Assembly: GCA_032622095.1 (NCBI GenBank)
Contig: CP136066.1
Location: 168,340,664 to 168,404,663, forward strand
Direction of reading: 5' to 3'
Source: Siphonodentalium dalli
Lineage: Eukaryota; Mollusca; Scaphopoda; Gadilida; Siphonodentaliidae
Length of the DNA stretch: 64,000 nt
The translations under genes were made by a program, and so were the position numbers. Shown piece by piece: positions 1 to 12,606 of the stretch (the stretch's first letter is position 1; each line of letters opens with the position of its first letter). The notes beneath the pieces were generated by a model, which was given only the letters and a program-made list of their open reading frames with translations, was not told the DNA's origin and did not search any database.

Positions 1-2185
1 CTTCCAGATCATGGCCTGTCCTTCACCGCATTGGTTTCCCTGTGTTTCTGTACCAATCTGCTGATAACTGAATGGTGGTACCCTAGCTGTCGACCTATAG
101 CCCTGCATGATGTTCCGGCTGCAACCATGCCTATTATACACCATCTTTCGCCGTCAGACAACCTTCTCCGAGCCATAGTACCACGAAAATGAATATGTGA
201 AGTCAGTACGAGTTTAGATTAAGCGTTATGACCCGAAATGAAAGTGCTCTCATGGCAAATCACGACTGGTTTGCTGTGAACACGACTTACGCGAGCTATG
301 CACATCACAGTTGAGTGCACATATTGTCATTTCATCGCTGGATAATTGTTAATGCCACTGCACACATTATTTTAACAAATACAGCTTGAGTCGCACATCA
401 GTACATGCATTTCTCGGGTGGTGCTTAACTTTTTTCCAGGTGTATATTAAGTCGGCCAAATCATATATCATATCCAGATCATCACTCTAATAGGCAACTG
501 CCAACAGAACGCAGCACAAAGTCATTGTATATTGAAAGGATTTATTGAATGGAATAAGGGAAGGATCATGTTATAAATATAATTATAAGCAACAATAATA
601 TACAGAGGACCTAGAACTCGTTCCCAGTTTATAGCGAAATTTACAAAACAGGTCTCAGTAGAATTAGTTCACACGTGAATAAAATAATTTCATGCTTATA
701 TACCCGAGGGTTTAACAATAATTCCGATATATCTATATTATTTTGCTGATAATGTTTGTTTACCCCCATATAAAAAAAATCCATGTTCTTAAAAAAAATT
801 GACCATGATATTACTTTTATTAAAATTGACATGAAGATTCCATGAATTACAAAATGTCATAAGTTTATCAGCATCTTTCAGCACATGATAGTGTCGAGTT
901 TGTAAAACCTTGGCATGGAACTATAATCTATATAAATGCCATTTTTGTTGTTATCAAGTATTTTTGTCGGCCAAATCACATATTACTTGACTATTATCGT
1001 CAGATCCTCACCGCAATAAGCAACTACCAACAGCACCAAGCAGAACTTCATTGTATCTGGAAAACAAAATTAGTAACGATCAGCGTGCGATATTCTAAAA
1101 TATAGTTGTACATGTAACATATATACATACTATTGTTATTAAAGGGACAGGCGACCTTCGTTGTATGTTATAATTTAGAAATAACATTTATCAAATTATG
1201 AAAATTTCCTCAAGAATATACTAATAGTAAATAGCATAGTAATGATATGAATGCGATATTACTCACAAAACAGGCTTAGTTTCCGAGAAAATAAAGGTCG
1301 AGTGTTGTTCAGTTTCTCGCAAAAAGCGCAGTGGATTGTTTATAAGCAGCTGCACGCAGAGTCACGATATGTTGCGTCATTTCCTTATTTAGATTCGCGC
1401 GCATTATACGTCGGTTGTAAAACCCCTAATTTGGTGGGTCTACCACTTCTAACTCACAATACTACTCATAGTAAATTCCTTATTTGGTATGTATTACCAT
1501 ATATAGGTTAGGAGAAAATACTGTAGCGCAACGGACCATTTTCATTGGACGATCCGGTAGATCCAAGTGTTTTTCTAAACACAAATGGTTCTGTAACGTT
1601 TTTGATGTTTGTTTACATAAGAAAGCCTACAAACGTGACAATAACAGTATAATGTACGCTATATTTATGATCGGTATAAAAATAATATATGATTATTATA
1701 TAATATTGTTTCTGTTTATGGCGGATGTGACTATTTTAACAGCAATACACACGCAAAGTCCGCCCGTATCTTTAAAGTGATGGATATGTGTCTTTATCTA
1801 CGGACTTTGCTATATTGTTATCGTCGTTTCAGCGGCTTCGTCAACCACGAAGTTATCAAACTGCGAGGCAGAGTTCAGTTCCCTCGCTACGCTGGTCTGA
1901 CAAGGTAGAGTTCAGTGAACTTCGGTCCCCTAGCTACGCTGGTCTGAATACATCATCACGTATACCGGATGTAAGGAAACGTTGTACTTTTTTATTTAAA
2001 ACTATAAATTGTCGGTTCCAATTCATTCTGATTTGACCTAGCCAATTTCAGAATGAATTTTGACAGTTCAGTTTCTCAGAATAATGAACTATAACCGACA
2101 GAAGTCATGAATACACCATATAAGATTTCCTTGCATTTTGTATACGCGATGGCAGTGGTCTGACGTTATTGGCGGCCGAATTAAG
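1..2185. other. Non-coding stretch with weak internal repeats
   Basis: I see no gene here. Short open frames lack splice context or recognisable domains. Two diverged direct copies of a segment starting with GTCGGCCAAATCA lie near 450-530 and 960-1055. A short tandem duplication containing CTACGCTGGTCTGA lies at about 1862-1947. Confidence 0.5.
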
Positions 2186-2597
2186 GTGGGGGGGGGTCAA
2201 GTAACACATTTTGAATGGGGATATCAATGCAAATTTGCGGAGCAATAGTTACAGAGTTACACATACTTCTGAGTTTGACATGATGTGGTATTGGAAACAA
2301 CAGTTATTTTGGCGGGTCCGCTTGGAACATGTTCCATTATAATGTTGGTGTATTTATTTTTGAAATTTATATTGATTTTTTCAAATGTAGGTCATGTGAT
2401 GTAATTCCAGAAAACAATTGTCAAAACATTATTTATTGCAAAATTTTATAATTTACTTAGCGCAACTGCCAGTTAAATGTTATGACTGTTCAGAGATATG
2501 CCTGCTTTGGTTCCCGAACAACTGCTTCATACATAACATTTGCTACGGAAATGTGCATGGAAATCCCCATTCAAAATTGGTCACTTGACCTCCCACG
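2186..2597. mobile_element. MITE-like element with ~55-bp terminal inverted repeats
   Basis: The left end (GGTCAAGTAACACATTTTG, then GAATGGGGA) is mirrored on the opposite strand at the right end (2538-2597), with similarity over about 55 bases. The roughly 410-bp unit has no open frame. A G-run at 2188-2196 marks the left edge. No target-site duplication could be fixed. It looks like a non-autonomous DNA transposon; the superfamily is not assignable. Confidence 0.65.
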
Positions 2598-2785
2598 TAA
2601 AGACCCTGCAGATGGATGCAGTGACTCGCAATCTGTTACGTTCAGGGCAAACCTATAATGTATCGCATTTGTCGCGTTTCAGAGTTTAAAAGAAAATTCA
2701 TTGAAATCATATAAGTTATCGCCGCAGTCGAAACCTAGAATTACTTTGATCTCCAGCGAGGAACATTAAGGGGCAGTCGCATGTT

Positions 2786-3205
2786 TTGCATTAGATCGTG
2801 TCATCAATCTCTACTCTTAGCTACGCATGTAGAGATCACATTCTACCAGTAGAAAACCTTGGAACTTTTTGATCCTTATAAAGTCGAAAAAATAACACAG
2901 GGAATATATTTCTTTGTTATGATCTATTAATAATGTACTTCACTGTAGGTGAATATTCCAACTCGAAATTTCAATATTTAAGTGACTTTGTGAAGGATTT
3001 TGCTTTGCATCGCTTACAATTATGAAATTTCTTATGGGTAATTAATTCAATGTTTATAGCGATAACGGCGAATCCCCGAGTGATTTTTTCGACTTTATAA
3101 GGTTCCCTGTCAAAACTTCATAAAGTTCCCAGGTTTTGTACTGGTAAAATATGATCTCTAAGGGTGTTAGCCATAGTAGAGATTAATTGCATGATCTAGT
3201 CTTGC
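2786..3205. mobile_element. Fold-back element with ~120-bp arms
   Basis: An arm at about 2786-2905 and a reverse-complement arm at about 3075-3205 share long blocks, including ATCTCTACT, TAGAGATCA, CTTATAAAGTCGAAAAAAT and the outer AGATCRTG. The spacer is about 170 bp and contains no gene. Probably an old MITE. Confidence 0.6.
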
Positions 3206-4990
3206 ATAAATCCAGCCAAACATTGCAAGAGATTTTCAACAAAGAATTTCTCTGGATCTATCTGGCGCAAAATCTGAAATTTCCCATATCATCAACTTCA
3301 TTGTATATATAATCTGAACAATTATTAAAGTGATGTGAAACACTGCGGTAGGGTGATCAAATGCTTCGTTCCTCCAGTTGACATAGCGCCTGAATGCTAA
3401 CTTATCAGTTTCAATACCCGAACAAGTACATAATATGTTTTAAACACCATTTGCTCTGTAGTTTATTCTGATTCTCATATCACATATATGTGGTTAGAAT
3501 ATTACAGAATATGTCTGTTTGTCTGCCGCAATTCGGATTTTATTTACAACAATTTATTTTTAAAAGCTGATGTTAGGACGATAGACATGTATACACACAT
3601 TTAAGAAAACGTGTTCATATGGTATGATATTCTATGTGCGAGTAGTTTTTACCTTTATAATATTACCCTCGGATCATTTATCGCGAATGTCATTTGTTTC
3701 CAGATGTATTCAGTGTTCCGAAAATCCAATTATAACTGATAAACTGCATAATAAAATATAATTGCGCATCACAATTCGTATCGTTCCACTGCCCGCTGAT
3801 ACAAACGCTCGTTATTAGTTCCATAATTATGCGGAAATAACTTAGACGCAACGCTCCTTAATAGTCAGACGCACGTTTTGTCAACATTTCCTTGTATTTC
3901 AAAATGGATTTTCTCAAAATCTGTCCATGCTGCCAGGAATTTATTTTAAAATTTTGGTGCAAGCGTTTATTGTGACACAATATTTAAGAAACATCAACCC
4001 TTTGGAAATTATAACCTCATTTATTCTACTTTTATGGCATGAAAAATAAATAACATTTCACTGTTTTCATGTAACAAGAACTTCTGTAAAATAGATATTT
4101 TGTTTTCAAAAGTGCAGTTCATATATCCATGATATCATATCTGAAGATCGTGAGGGAAGACTTTATTATTCTTGAATCGTGAAACTTAACCATTATTTTC
4201 ATTTAGAAAAGCAACTACCAATACATAGTATTCTATATTTGCGAATATTCATGTCATTCCTGTTGATCAATGAACAATTGACCCACCAAAGTTCTCATAA
4301 TTATGGAGACGAAAATTGAGAGTAAATTCTAACGAAAAGGGAGCCGGCGGTAACCGAAACCGAACTCAACGTGCAGTATGCGCCAGTCTACAGAATTCCA
4401 TTCCATCCAGATGATACTATCTATAAAGTTAATACTGTTATCATCCATAAACCATATATAAAGCAAAATTACAAAATCGTAGTAATATTGTGGATACTTA
4501 CTTGTTCAGGTGGATCCGAATGTATGTCTGTTCACGGGAGGGCATATCCTATTTATTTCATCCCTTAACCAACAGAATTCAACATCGTATCAGTTAATAG
4601 TTGGCCAAAGTAGCCTCATGCGGGGTTTTTCCTTTGGGAGGGGGCGGAGCGATATTGTGGTGCGTTGATTAGTATCTGGGAACACATGGAATCGCAAGTT
4701 CTGGTCCCCGATATACTAACAATGCAGGTATGTCGAGATTCCAATATGCATGGATAGTTGAGCTTTGTTGTGCTAATATCGTTTGTGCCATGCATCCCGT
4801 GAGTCATTGCAACAAAATCCCAACCAACAGCTGACACAACCCAACCAAGGCCACGTAAATGTGTACACCGTTAGAAAATAGGCCTTTGGAACCAAACTGA
4901 AGAACCAGTAGATGGTTCTTCGTGCTTCAAAAACAGTTGTAAAACCAAAATCTTGAGAATTGAAGAACCAAAAGGGGACAGACGGATGAT
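3206..4990. other. Non-coding stretch with one dispersed repeat fragment
   Basis: No gene recognised. The segment at about 3330-3440 (TTAAAGTGATGTGAAACACT, later CATAGCGCC and CCCGAACAAGT) recurs at 53510-53880 on the same strand and, inverted and partly, at 29510-29570. It is therefore a dispersed repeat. Confidence 0.5.
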
Positions 4991-4994
4991 TTGC

Positions 4995-5755
4995 AACTAA
5001 ACTTCATTCACCGTCGTCGTTTTCCTCGTCGTCGTCATTATCATCGTCGTCATCGTTATCATCGTATCGTAATCATCGAAAGCATCTTCATTGCCATCGC
5101 AGTCGTCATAGTCAACGTCGTCGTCATCATCTCTGTCGTCGTCGTAGTCATCATCATCGTCATCACCGTCACCATCTTCGTCGTAATCACCGTCATCAGT
5201 GTCGTCTTCGTCATCGTCATATTCGTTGTCATCTTGTCATCATAATCGTTGTTGTCGTAGTCATCAACATCATCGCTGTCGTCGTATTCATCATCATCAT
5301 TGCTGTCGTCGTCGAAGTCACCATGATCATCGCTTTCGTCTAAGTCATCATCATCATTGCTGTCGTCGTCGAAGTCACCATGATCATCGCTTTCGTCTCA
5401 GTCATCATCATCATCGATATCGTCGTAGTCATCATCATAATCATCGATGTTGTCGTCGTAGTCATCATCATCATCATCATCGATGTTGTCGTCGTAGTCA
5501 CCATCATCCCTGTTTGTTATAATAATCATCATTATCGATGTCGTCGTTGTCGTCATAATTATCGTCGTCGTCATCATAAGCATCGTCGTCGTCATCATAA
5601 TAATGTCCGCTATTGGCAGCATCATCCTAATTATTACCATCATCAACGTCGTCGTGTAGCAGCATGGTCAATATCATCATTACATTAGCCATCGATAATC
5701 GTCATCATTATCATCATCATTATCATCGTCGTCGTCGTCGCCGACTTCAACGACG
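4995..5755. repeat. TCG/TCA trinucleotide microsatellite, imperfect
   Basis: About 760 bp consist almost entirely of mixed TCG, TCA and CGT triplets. Open frames on both strands give runs of Ile/Val, His/Arg or Asp/Met and are by-products of the repeat. A similar tract in the opposite sense lies at 48486-48840. Confidence 0.85.
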
Positions 5756-6995
5756 CCATCTGTGTCAATTACAATCATCATTGCATGAAGTTGTCGTATA
5801 TCGTCGGTGGGCAGTCAAAAGGACGTGTACTACTTTTTGCAAATTTACAGGAGAAGCAAAAAACTTAATAAATCTCAAATGTGTTGTCAAAATAACAAGA
5901 ATTGTGTATATATAATAAGTTCACACAATAGGGAATATGCCCACTATGGTTAGAGACATGAATTAAGAGGGTTTTTTTTTAATATTTATTTTTATTGACA
6001 GGTCACCAATTTTCGACGTACATTTGTCTACATACGAGGTTTTGGAATAGTGGCGGTAAATTTTTTTCAAATTCAAGAATTTCGTATTCTAAACATTAAA
6101 GCTGGATTATCTCGCTTCCCTTGTGTGTATCAGAACGGGCCTGAGGTTCCTGCACTTTCCATTTGTTGTGTGGTTGATATCCAATACTCTGAGTACTCTG
6201 ACCACCAAGGATGTGTCTCCAAATAAATAAAATAGTTGTACGATATTTTGGAAAACAAAAATTTCTGTCACCCAACCAAAATGAAATTGTACGATATTTT
6301 GGAAATAACAACTCAATGATGAGGGAAAAAGTATTTTCCAGATGACTAAGGGGCACATACTCTAAATATATTGTGTAATTTGACAAGGAGAATCTGATTA
6401 TGCAAAAAAGTTTTTCCCGCCAAAACCGGGTATACGTCCTTTTGGAAGCCCACCGACGATATATAATTGTTGTCGTCACTATCATCGCCTTCATCTTCAG
6501 CATCCGTAATGAGTCGTCCTCGTTTTCGTCCTCGACAGTGCACATCGGTACCATCAAACGATTGACTCGTTTGGTTTCCGAATTGTTTGCTAGCTTTTGA
6601 GGAGGGAAATTCTTTTATATGCATTAATTTGTATTTGTCCCTTCCGAAAAGGGAAATCGGTTCTCTGCGAAGAACCAGATTGGTTCTGTTAAATATATAT
6701 TCCAGCTACTCTTTAAGAAGCCGCCCCATTCGTGAATTATCCAAAAATTTCAATTTCAAACATAAACAATATCAATTTGAAGAAAAACAAAATCATTATC
6801 TTTTATAATCAACACATGCGATAGTACTATAACAACACATGTTCACCCTCAATGTGAGAGATCTGTTCTAATTATGTAAAAAAAAAATGGTCTAGAAAAC
6901 AAGATGTTTTTTAGGCGGTCATTTTAGAATTTAACAGGAATATTTGCACCCACAAAAAAAACACACTGCATTATCTAGCTGAGAAATCCAACAAA
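5756..6995. other. Microsatellite flank with a short inverted duplication
   Basis: The segment at about 5790-5835 (ATATCGTCGGTGGGC, CAAAAGGACGT) reappears inverted at about 6430-6475, each time next to a TCG/GAC-rich stretch. So microsatellite and flank were copied together. A minus-strand frame near 6346-6624 has an acidic tract but no identifiable domain, and I do not call it a gene. Confidence 0.45.
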
Positions 6996-7421
6996 GGATA
7001 CGTTCATAAACTGGCAAGTTTGCACGGTATGGTTTGCATTTTGTCGTAGAAAACGATTATATAGATATAGTGCCTTGATATGAACGGAAACAAGCACATA
7101 AAGTGCATCTGTGCCACAGCTATATAACTATACGTACGAAGTAAAATCTCTGTAGTTCCACTAGTAACGATGCTACAGGAATTTGCCTGTAAATATCATG
7201 CAATTATCTCGCAAGAATAAATCATACAGGTATTTGAAGGCAAATTCCAATAGCACTGTTACAAGTGGGATTAGATAAATGTTACTTCTCATGTCTTTCA
7301 CTTTTGTAAAGATGCATGTTATGTGCACGGTTCCGTTCATATTTTGGCACCATGTGGTTTTCTATGACGAAATTCCCAACAAAAACATACCGTGCAAACT
7401 TACCAGCGTATGAACGTAGCC
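6996..7421. mobile_element. MITE with ~110-bp terminal inverted repeats
   Basis: The outer ends read GGATACGTTCATA on the left and, reverse-complemented, GGCTACGTTCATA on the right. Both are followed by AAGTTTGCACGGTATG. Pairing continues inward (TGAACGGAA..., TGTGCA...), so most of the 426-bp element can fold. It has no coding capacity. Confidence 0.7.
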
Positions 7422-8340
7422 TAAGGTCTATACTATGTATATACTACATGAAACCAAGACTGTCAGCGACATAAAAACAATTAAACATTTTTCATTGCAT
7501 GTTTTAGTTTTTTGGAAGCATTTGCAGAACCTTTTTTGAAGGAAAAATCACCATAGCAGAAGAAAAAAACACAACATAACACAACAGACAACATGTCTGA
7601 ACAAATGAATCACTAATTGAGTGTCTATGTCGCCTGATTATTGCAAACGTGGTTGAATAATATTTATGTTTTATGTTCTTTTGGACCTTCACACGATAAA
7701 CAAATATTTTTTTTTTGAAAATTCACAAATGAGGCCCCTCCTTAAGAACACATATATATAATATATACAGCATTGAGAGACTAGCAATGGATTCATTTCG
7801 GACCGTCTGAATAGAGGAGAGATATTGAATTGAACTAGACCTCGAACCTCGTATAGGTAATATATGAATCTCCGAAACGGGGTGTAACATGTCTATAACT
7901 GACTTCCTTTTCCGGAATAAATTAACAACCTAGAAAAGAATAAATGTACCAAAGACACAAGCGGTACTACAACTATATAATTCCTACATAACAGATGCAT
8001 TCACCGTGTATATTTATATGAGTTTGATACCATGCAATAAAGAGACAAAGAGAGCTCACATCCAGCAAATCTTTATCAAGGGGCGCAACTGAAAACCAGT
8101 GATTATTAACTAAACTAATCTATAAACCAACAATCTAACCCAACAATCTGACCCACCAATTGAACCCAACTTATGAAATTTTACCCAACTATTAACCCAA
8201 CTTTGGATAACCAAACAATTTTGACTAAACTTTATTTTTGGTTGAATGTGGCCATGTTATATATAGATGTACTGGTGGTGTGCTGTGTCATTCGTGCGTG
8301 CCATGCACTGATTAATGCTGAATTTGTCATTTTCGAATGG
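7422..8340. other. Non-coding stretch
   Basis: No gene, RNA gene or clear repeat recognised. From about 8090 to 8225 short, related phrases such as CAACAATCTAACCCA recur a few times, apparently as degenerate tandem units. Confidence 0.4.
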
Positions 8341-8690
8341 AATCGTGCAAAAACACACACATTATCTCTTAAACACGCGAAAAGACACACATTATCTCTC
8401 AAACGCGCGAAAATACACACATGATCTCTCAAACGCTCGAAAAGACACACAGGATCTCTCAAATGCGCGAAAAGACACACATTATCTCTCAAACGCACGA
8501 AAAGACACAGATGATCTCTCAATCGCGCGAAAAGACACACATTATCTCTCAAACGCGCGAAAAGACACACATGATCTCTGGAACGCGCGAAAAGACACAT
8601 GATCTCTCAAACGCGCGAAAAGACACACATTATCTCTCAAACGCGCGAAAAGACACACATGATCTCTCGAACGCACGAAAAGACATCTCC
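8341..8690 (+). repeat. 30-bp minisatellite, about 11 units
   Basis: Units follow AAACGCGCGAAAAGACACAC plus ATTATCTCTC or ATGATCTCTC at an exact 30-bp period, with one 28-bp unit at 8581-8608. Because 30 is a multiple of 3, every frame stays open and encodes a 10-residue repeat (for example LSNARKDTHY). I regard this as a repeat artefact, not a gene. Confidence 0.9.
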
Positions 8691-8868
8691 CAAATGTGCA
8701 AAAAGTCACCCAACATCTCCAAGTCTCGTTCGTCTCTGTATGCGACAGTCAAACTCAGCGCGGATGGACTACCCATAAAATTCGGTTGAAATTTCACTCG
8801 AAAATCACAGACAAATAATTACTGTAATTACACTTAACATGCGACTAATTTAAAATTGATTGTTTTAT

Positions 8869-9349
8869 GAGACTCTTTTTTTGCACATTTGAGATATCGT
8901 GGATGTCTTTTTGCACGTTTATAAGATCCCGGTGGTTTTTTTGCACGTTTATGAAATCCTGGGCGGTTTTTTGCACGTTCATGAGATCCTGGGGTGATTT
9001 TTTTGCACGTTTAGGAGATCCTGTGTGTTTTTTTGCACGTTTATGAGATCCTGTGTGTTTTTTTGCACGTTTATGAGATCCTGGGTGTTTTTTTGCACGT
9101 TCAGGAGATCCTGTGTGGCTTTTTGCACGTTTAGAGATCATGGGTGGGGTTTTTTTTGTTGCACGTTTATGATATCCTGGGCGGTTTTTTGCACGTTCAG
9201 GAGATCCTGGTGGGTTTTTTGCACGTTTAGGAGATCCTGTGTGGTTTTTTGCATGTTCATGAGATCCTGTGTGGTTTTTTGCACGTTTAGGAGATCATGA
9301 GTGGTTTATTTGCACGTTTATGAGATCCTGGGCGGTTTTTAGCATGTTC
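8869..9349 (-). repeat. Same minisatellite family, inverted array
   Basis: Units of about 29-31 bp read TTTTTTGCACGTTTATGAG then ATCCTGTGTGG. The reverse complement (ACAGGATCTC, then AAACGTGCAAAAA) matches the unit at 8341-8690, so the two arrays are related and head toward each other. There are about 16 units, more diverged than the first array. Confidence 0.85.
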
Positions 9350-10050
9350 AGGGCCCTATACTATGGACCATAATAATTGTAATCACAAGGTTATGGGATG
9401 TACACAGGAGTGTCAAGTGCAATAGACCACTGTATTGTAATAGTGTAGATTATACCCGTGTGCTCGTGGGCGCATTACCGATGGGTGATTGGGTTTGATT
9501 AGAATGGAATTCACACTGCGGCAATCAAGCGATTGTCTCGTGGCAAACAACCTAAAGTCTGTATTGGAGTATTGACCAATTATGACATTCGTGCAGGGAC
9601 GTTGTTAGAGGGTCTCCTTTGGGGGTACACACCTTGGAGTTTAAACCTGCACCTGAGACCCTCTAGCTACGTCTCTTGTACATATTATCAATATAATACT
9701 CCAGCGATTCTGACGATAACCATTGACGAAATATAACACAATGCACGAACGGTTGCGGTGTACTCACTGAGCGATTATTTATAGGATACCGATTACCACT
9801 AATCAAATTGAACACGGATCACCCATGCACTATAGCGATAACATATCAATGAGTGTCTTCGAGGAATCATTTTTTTTTCATTGGTCAATCAAGTCACATG
9901 CGGAAAACCTATTATTTTATTGGTCACCATGCATGTGAACGCGGCATTACAAGAAGTCGTATATATATACACTGTTAGAATAAGAGTGGAGGTATATGGT
10001 AATCGGTAAGCTTGTGATTACAATAATTGTGTTCTATAGTATAGGGCCCT
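9350..10050. mobile_element. 701-bp TIR element inserted in the minisatellite
   Basis: It begins AGGGCCCTATACTAT and ends with the reverse complement. The inverted repeats run about 40 bp, up to the shared ATTGTAATCACAAG. Array units stop at 9349 and resume at 10051, so the element split the array. No clear target duplication is visible. The interior shows no protein domain. A diverged piece of the same family, in reverse orientation, is at about 23620-23800. Confidence 0.8.
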
Positions 10051-10195
10051 GGAGATCCTGTGTGGGTTTTTTGCACGTTTAGGAGATCCTGTGTGGTTTT
10101 TTGCACGTTTATGAGATCCTGTGTGGTTTTTTGCACGCTCATGAGATCCTGTGTGGTTTTTTGCATGTTTAGGAGATCCCGGGTGGTTTTTTTAC
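10051..10195 (-). repeat. Continuation of the inverted minisatellite array
   Basis: About five more units (GAGATCCTGTGTGG, TTTTTTGCACGTTTA) continue the 8869-9349 array on the far side of the inserted element. Confidence 0.85.
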
Positions 10196-10748
10196 ACGAA
10201 AATACCCGACAATGACGAATTCAGCTTGATGAATACCTGACATTTTCTTGGCTTGAATGACATGTCCCATTTTTGTTCTCATTCTTCGAGTTTAATCAAG
10301 TCGTTTTGAGGTGTATATAACCTGGTTCAATATTATTCGCCGGCATCACAAATTAAAGGGGTATACTGAAACTCAATCCTGCCATTTATGGGACCATCAC
10401 CTATTATTCTCAACAGAATATATCAACAAATTAAATAAAATTATTAATAACTCATAAATTAATTTTCATTATAATTTCCAATAAGCGACCCTAGTATATC
10501 AGTATATGTGGCAAATCAAATCCAATAGTATGTAATAACATCATCACAGACATCCGGACATAGATTAAACAAACGTTATTTCAGCATTATTTCAGGCTTC
10601 AAACCGACACTGAATTTAAACCTGGACACAATAATAATGCCACAATTTAACCACACGAATGGCTTCTTTTGTTGCGTTATGTGGGTAAAACAGACCGATG
10701 CAAATACGTATACATGCAAATGTATAACTTCCACACAAATACTTTTAT
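10196..10748. other. Non-coding stretch
   Basis: Nothing recognisable: AT-rich sequence with short frames only. Confidence 0.4.
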
Positions 10749-10890
10749 CTTTACCATTACCGAACGCTCTTTATTACACGCACAAATTTAATTGAAAGGA
10801 ATTTTTTAGCTCTTATAATAATAAGGTGGTAACGTAATAATAAACTTTAAGGGAAAGCAATTGTTTATCAATTTATTATTATAGGGTAAA
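10749..10890 (+). repeat. ~140-bp direct repeat, left copy
   Basis: This block (CCATTACCGAACGCTC, then AATTGAAAGGAATTTTTTAG and GGTAACGTAATAATAAAC) recurs in the same orientation at 18163-18293. The two copies bracket the MITEs and the decayed nuclease-CXC gene. It contains one exact copy, on the minus strand, of the recurrent 12-mer ATAAAGAGCGTT (10763-10774). Confidence 0.7.
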
Positions 10891-11243
10891 CGCGAACGCA
10901 GACCCCAATAGGCACAAATTATACAGTCGAGTTATCCACATTTGGGAAAATCGCTAGGGTCATCCAAACCGAAGTGCAATGGTAAGGACTCGCCCAGGGG
11001 CCACCGCCTTTTGGATCACGGTTAGCCAGGTAAGTATGCTTTGCCGAGATCGACCAGGTGGTGTCATTGATGCAGAACTTCTCTATTCGAGGTGTTAATT
11101 AATTTAGTATAACATTCCACATCCGCTCCACTAATAGCTGGCTCAGATGGATCAATAAAAAATACATCAACTATCTCTACCTTAATCTGTCATATATGAA
11201 TTGTGTTTCGCGCCAAAAAAGAGTTATGTATGTATTTATTTAA

Positions 11244-11657
11244 AGGTACTCAATCCGAATTAACGCTCGCAAATTACTATTTCCTTGGCTTCGGGGGTAA
11301 AAAAATATTTGATTCGAGTCGAGGAACCCACCCATCAAAGTTAGGAGTGATCAGATATCGATGTTTGAAATATATCATTTTAATTTTAGTGGCCCAGTAA
11401 ACTGTCGACGAGATGAAGATCGATAACTCTAAAATCCAGTGGCTTTTTTGTGTCAGATATTTGACAAACCGGCAAAATTTCGTTGAACAAAACGTTGATA
11501 AATAATAGGTTTTGGGCAATTTTATACTACAGCTGAACTGTGGTTAGCATTATTTTTGGGCAATTAATGGATTCTGATTACCGAAGCGGCATTTCAAAAA
11601 ATGTCGTTGTCGTTGGAATCTGATGATATGGGGACCGTCGAATCGGATTGAGTACCT
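11244..11657 (-). mobile_element. TTAA-flanked MITE, copy 1 (414 bp)
   Basis: It starts AGGTACTCAATCCGAATT and ends with the reverse complement of AGGTACTCAATCCGA. TTAA stands on both sides (11240-11243 and 11658-11661). The interior repeats blocks of copy 2 in reverse orientation. There is no coding capacity. TTAA target sites are known for piggyBac and Kolobok elements; an AGG start fits Kolobok better, but this is inference. Confidence 0.8.
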
Positions 11658-11906
11658 TTAATACATGAAACACAATTTGCACATGAAACACAATTTTCAG
11701 ATTGAGGCAAGAATTTAGAGTTACCTCTCGTTGCGCATGCCATCCGAACATCGAAGACTACATGATTACGCGCGAGGCTATCATGTTCTCGTTGATAGAA
11801 CTTTTTGTTTTATTCTTAAAGCGACTCATGATCTTCAGAACTCAGATTAATTATTTATAATCATCATAGCGAGGATTCGCACGTGTAACATTCAAAGAAA
11901 CATTAA

Positions 11907-12346
11907 AGGTACTCAATCCGATTCGATGGTCCCCATATCATCAGATTCCAACAACAACAACAACAACATTTTTTGAAATGCCGCTTCAGTTATCAGAATC
12001 AATTAATTGTCCAAAAATAATGCTAACCACAGTCAACTATAGTATAAAATTGCCCAAAACCTGTTATTTATCAACGTTGTTCAACGAAGTTTGCCAGTTG
12101 TCAAATATCTGACACAAAAAAGCCACTGGATTTTAGAGTTATCGATCTTCATCCGCTATCTGGTCAGATAAGTTCTTCTCGTCGACAGTTTACTGGGTCA
12201 CTCCAAATTAAAATAATAGATTTCAAACATCGATATCTGATCACTCCCAGCTTTGATGGGTGGGTTCCTCGACTCGAATCAAATATTTTTTACCCCCGAA
12301 GCCAAAGAAATAGTAATTTGCGAGCGCTAATTCGGATTGAGTACCT
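11907..12346 (+). mobile_element. TTAA-flanked MITE, copy 2 (440 bp)
   Basis: Same termini as copy 1 but opposite orientation, with TTAA at 11903-11906 and 12347-12350. Its length and order of blocks match the copy at 17719-18158. Copies 1 and 2 lie 245 bp apart as an inverted pair, able to form a long hairpin if transcribed. Confidence 0.8.
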
Positions 12347-12606
12347 TTAATATATGGATTCTGGTGAGGAGTCTATATAGGGTTAATAGAGGACAAACAT
12401 GAGTAAATTTCAGCATAGAAACAAATTTGCATTGGTCAATTTTTCCGGCCCCGACATACCAACCCACCCCCGCCTTGTGTCTGGAAAACAAAATCAGCAA
12501 ACCTCCCTGGCTTTGGCACACAAATGGATTGTTACTTTTAATCCTAAAAAACAGAGACCATATTGGATTCCCGTAAAAGTAATGAGGATTATCATCCAAA
12601 CATTAA

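Noticed and set aside
4991-5915. Several overlapping open frames rich in His/Arg, Ile/Val or Asp
   Set aside because: They follow a trinucleotide microsatellite on both strands; composition is dictated by the repeat and no start, splice or domain evidence supports them.
6096-6624. Acidic minus-strand frame with YISSVGFQKDVYPVLAG, possibly a gene fragment
   Set aside because: The same block is duplicated inverted beside another microsatellite and lies in different frames, so a repeat explains it better.
8232-9300. Frames of 90-122 codons with 10-residue peptide repeats; also a CRISPR-like look of evenly spaced units
   Set aside because: The 30-bp units abut with no unique spacers, so this is a minisatellite. 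The period is a multiple of three, which keeps frames open by itself.
10960-11060. GC-richer block ending CAGGTAAGTATG, considered as an exon donor or small RNA gene
   Set aside because: A splice-donor match alone without an open frame or partner is not enough, and the block does not match 5S or tRNA structure.
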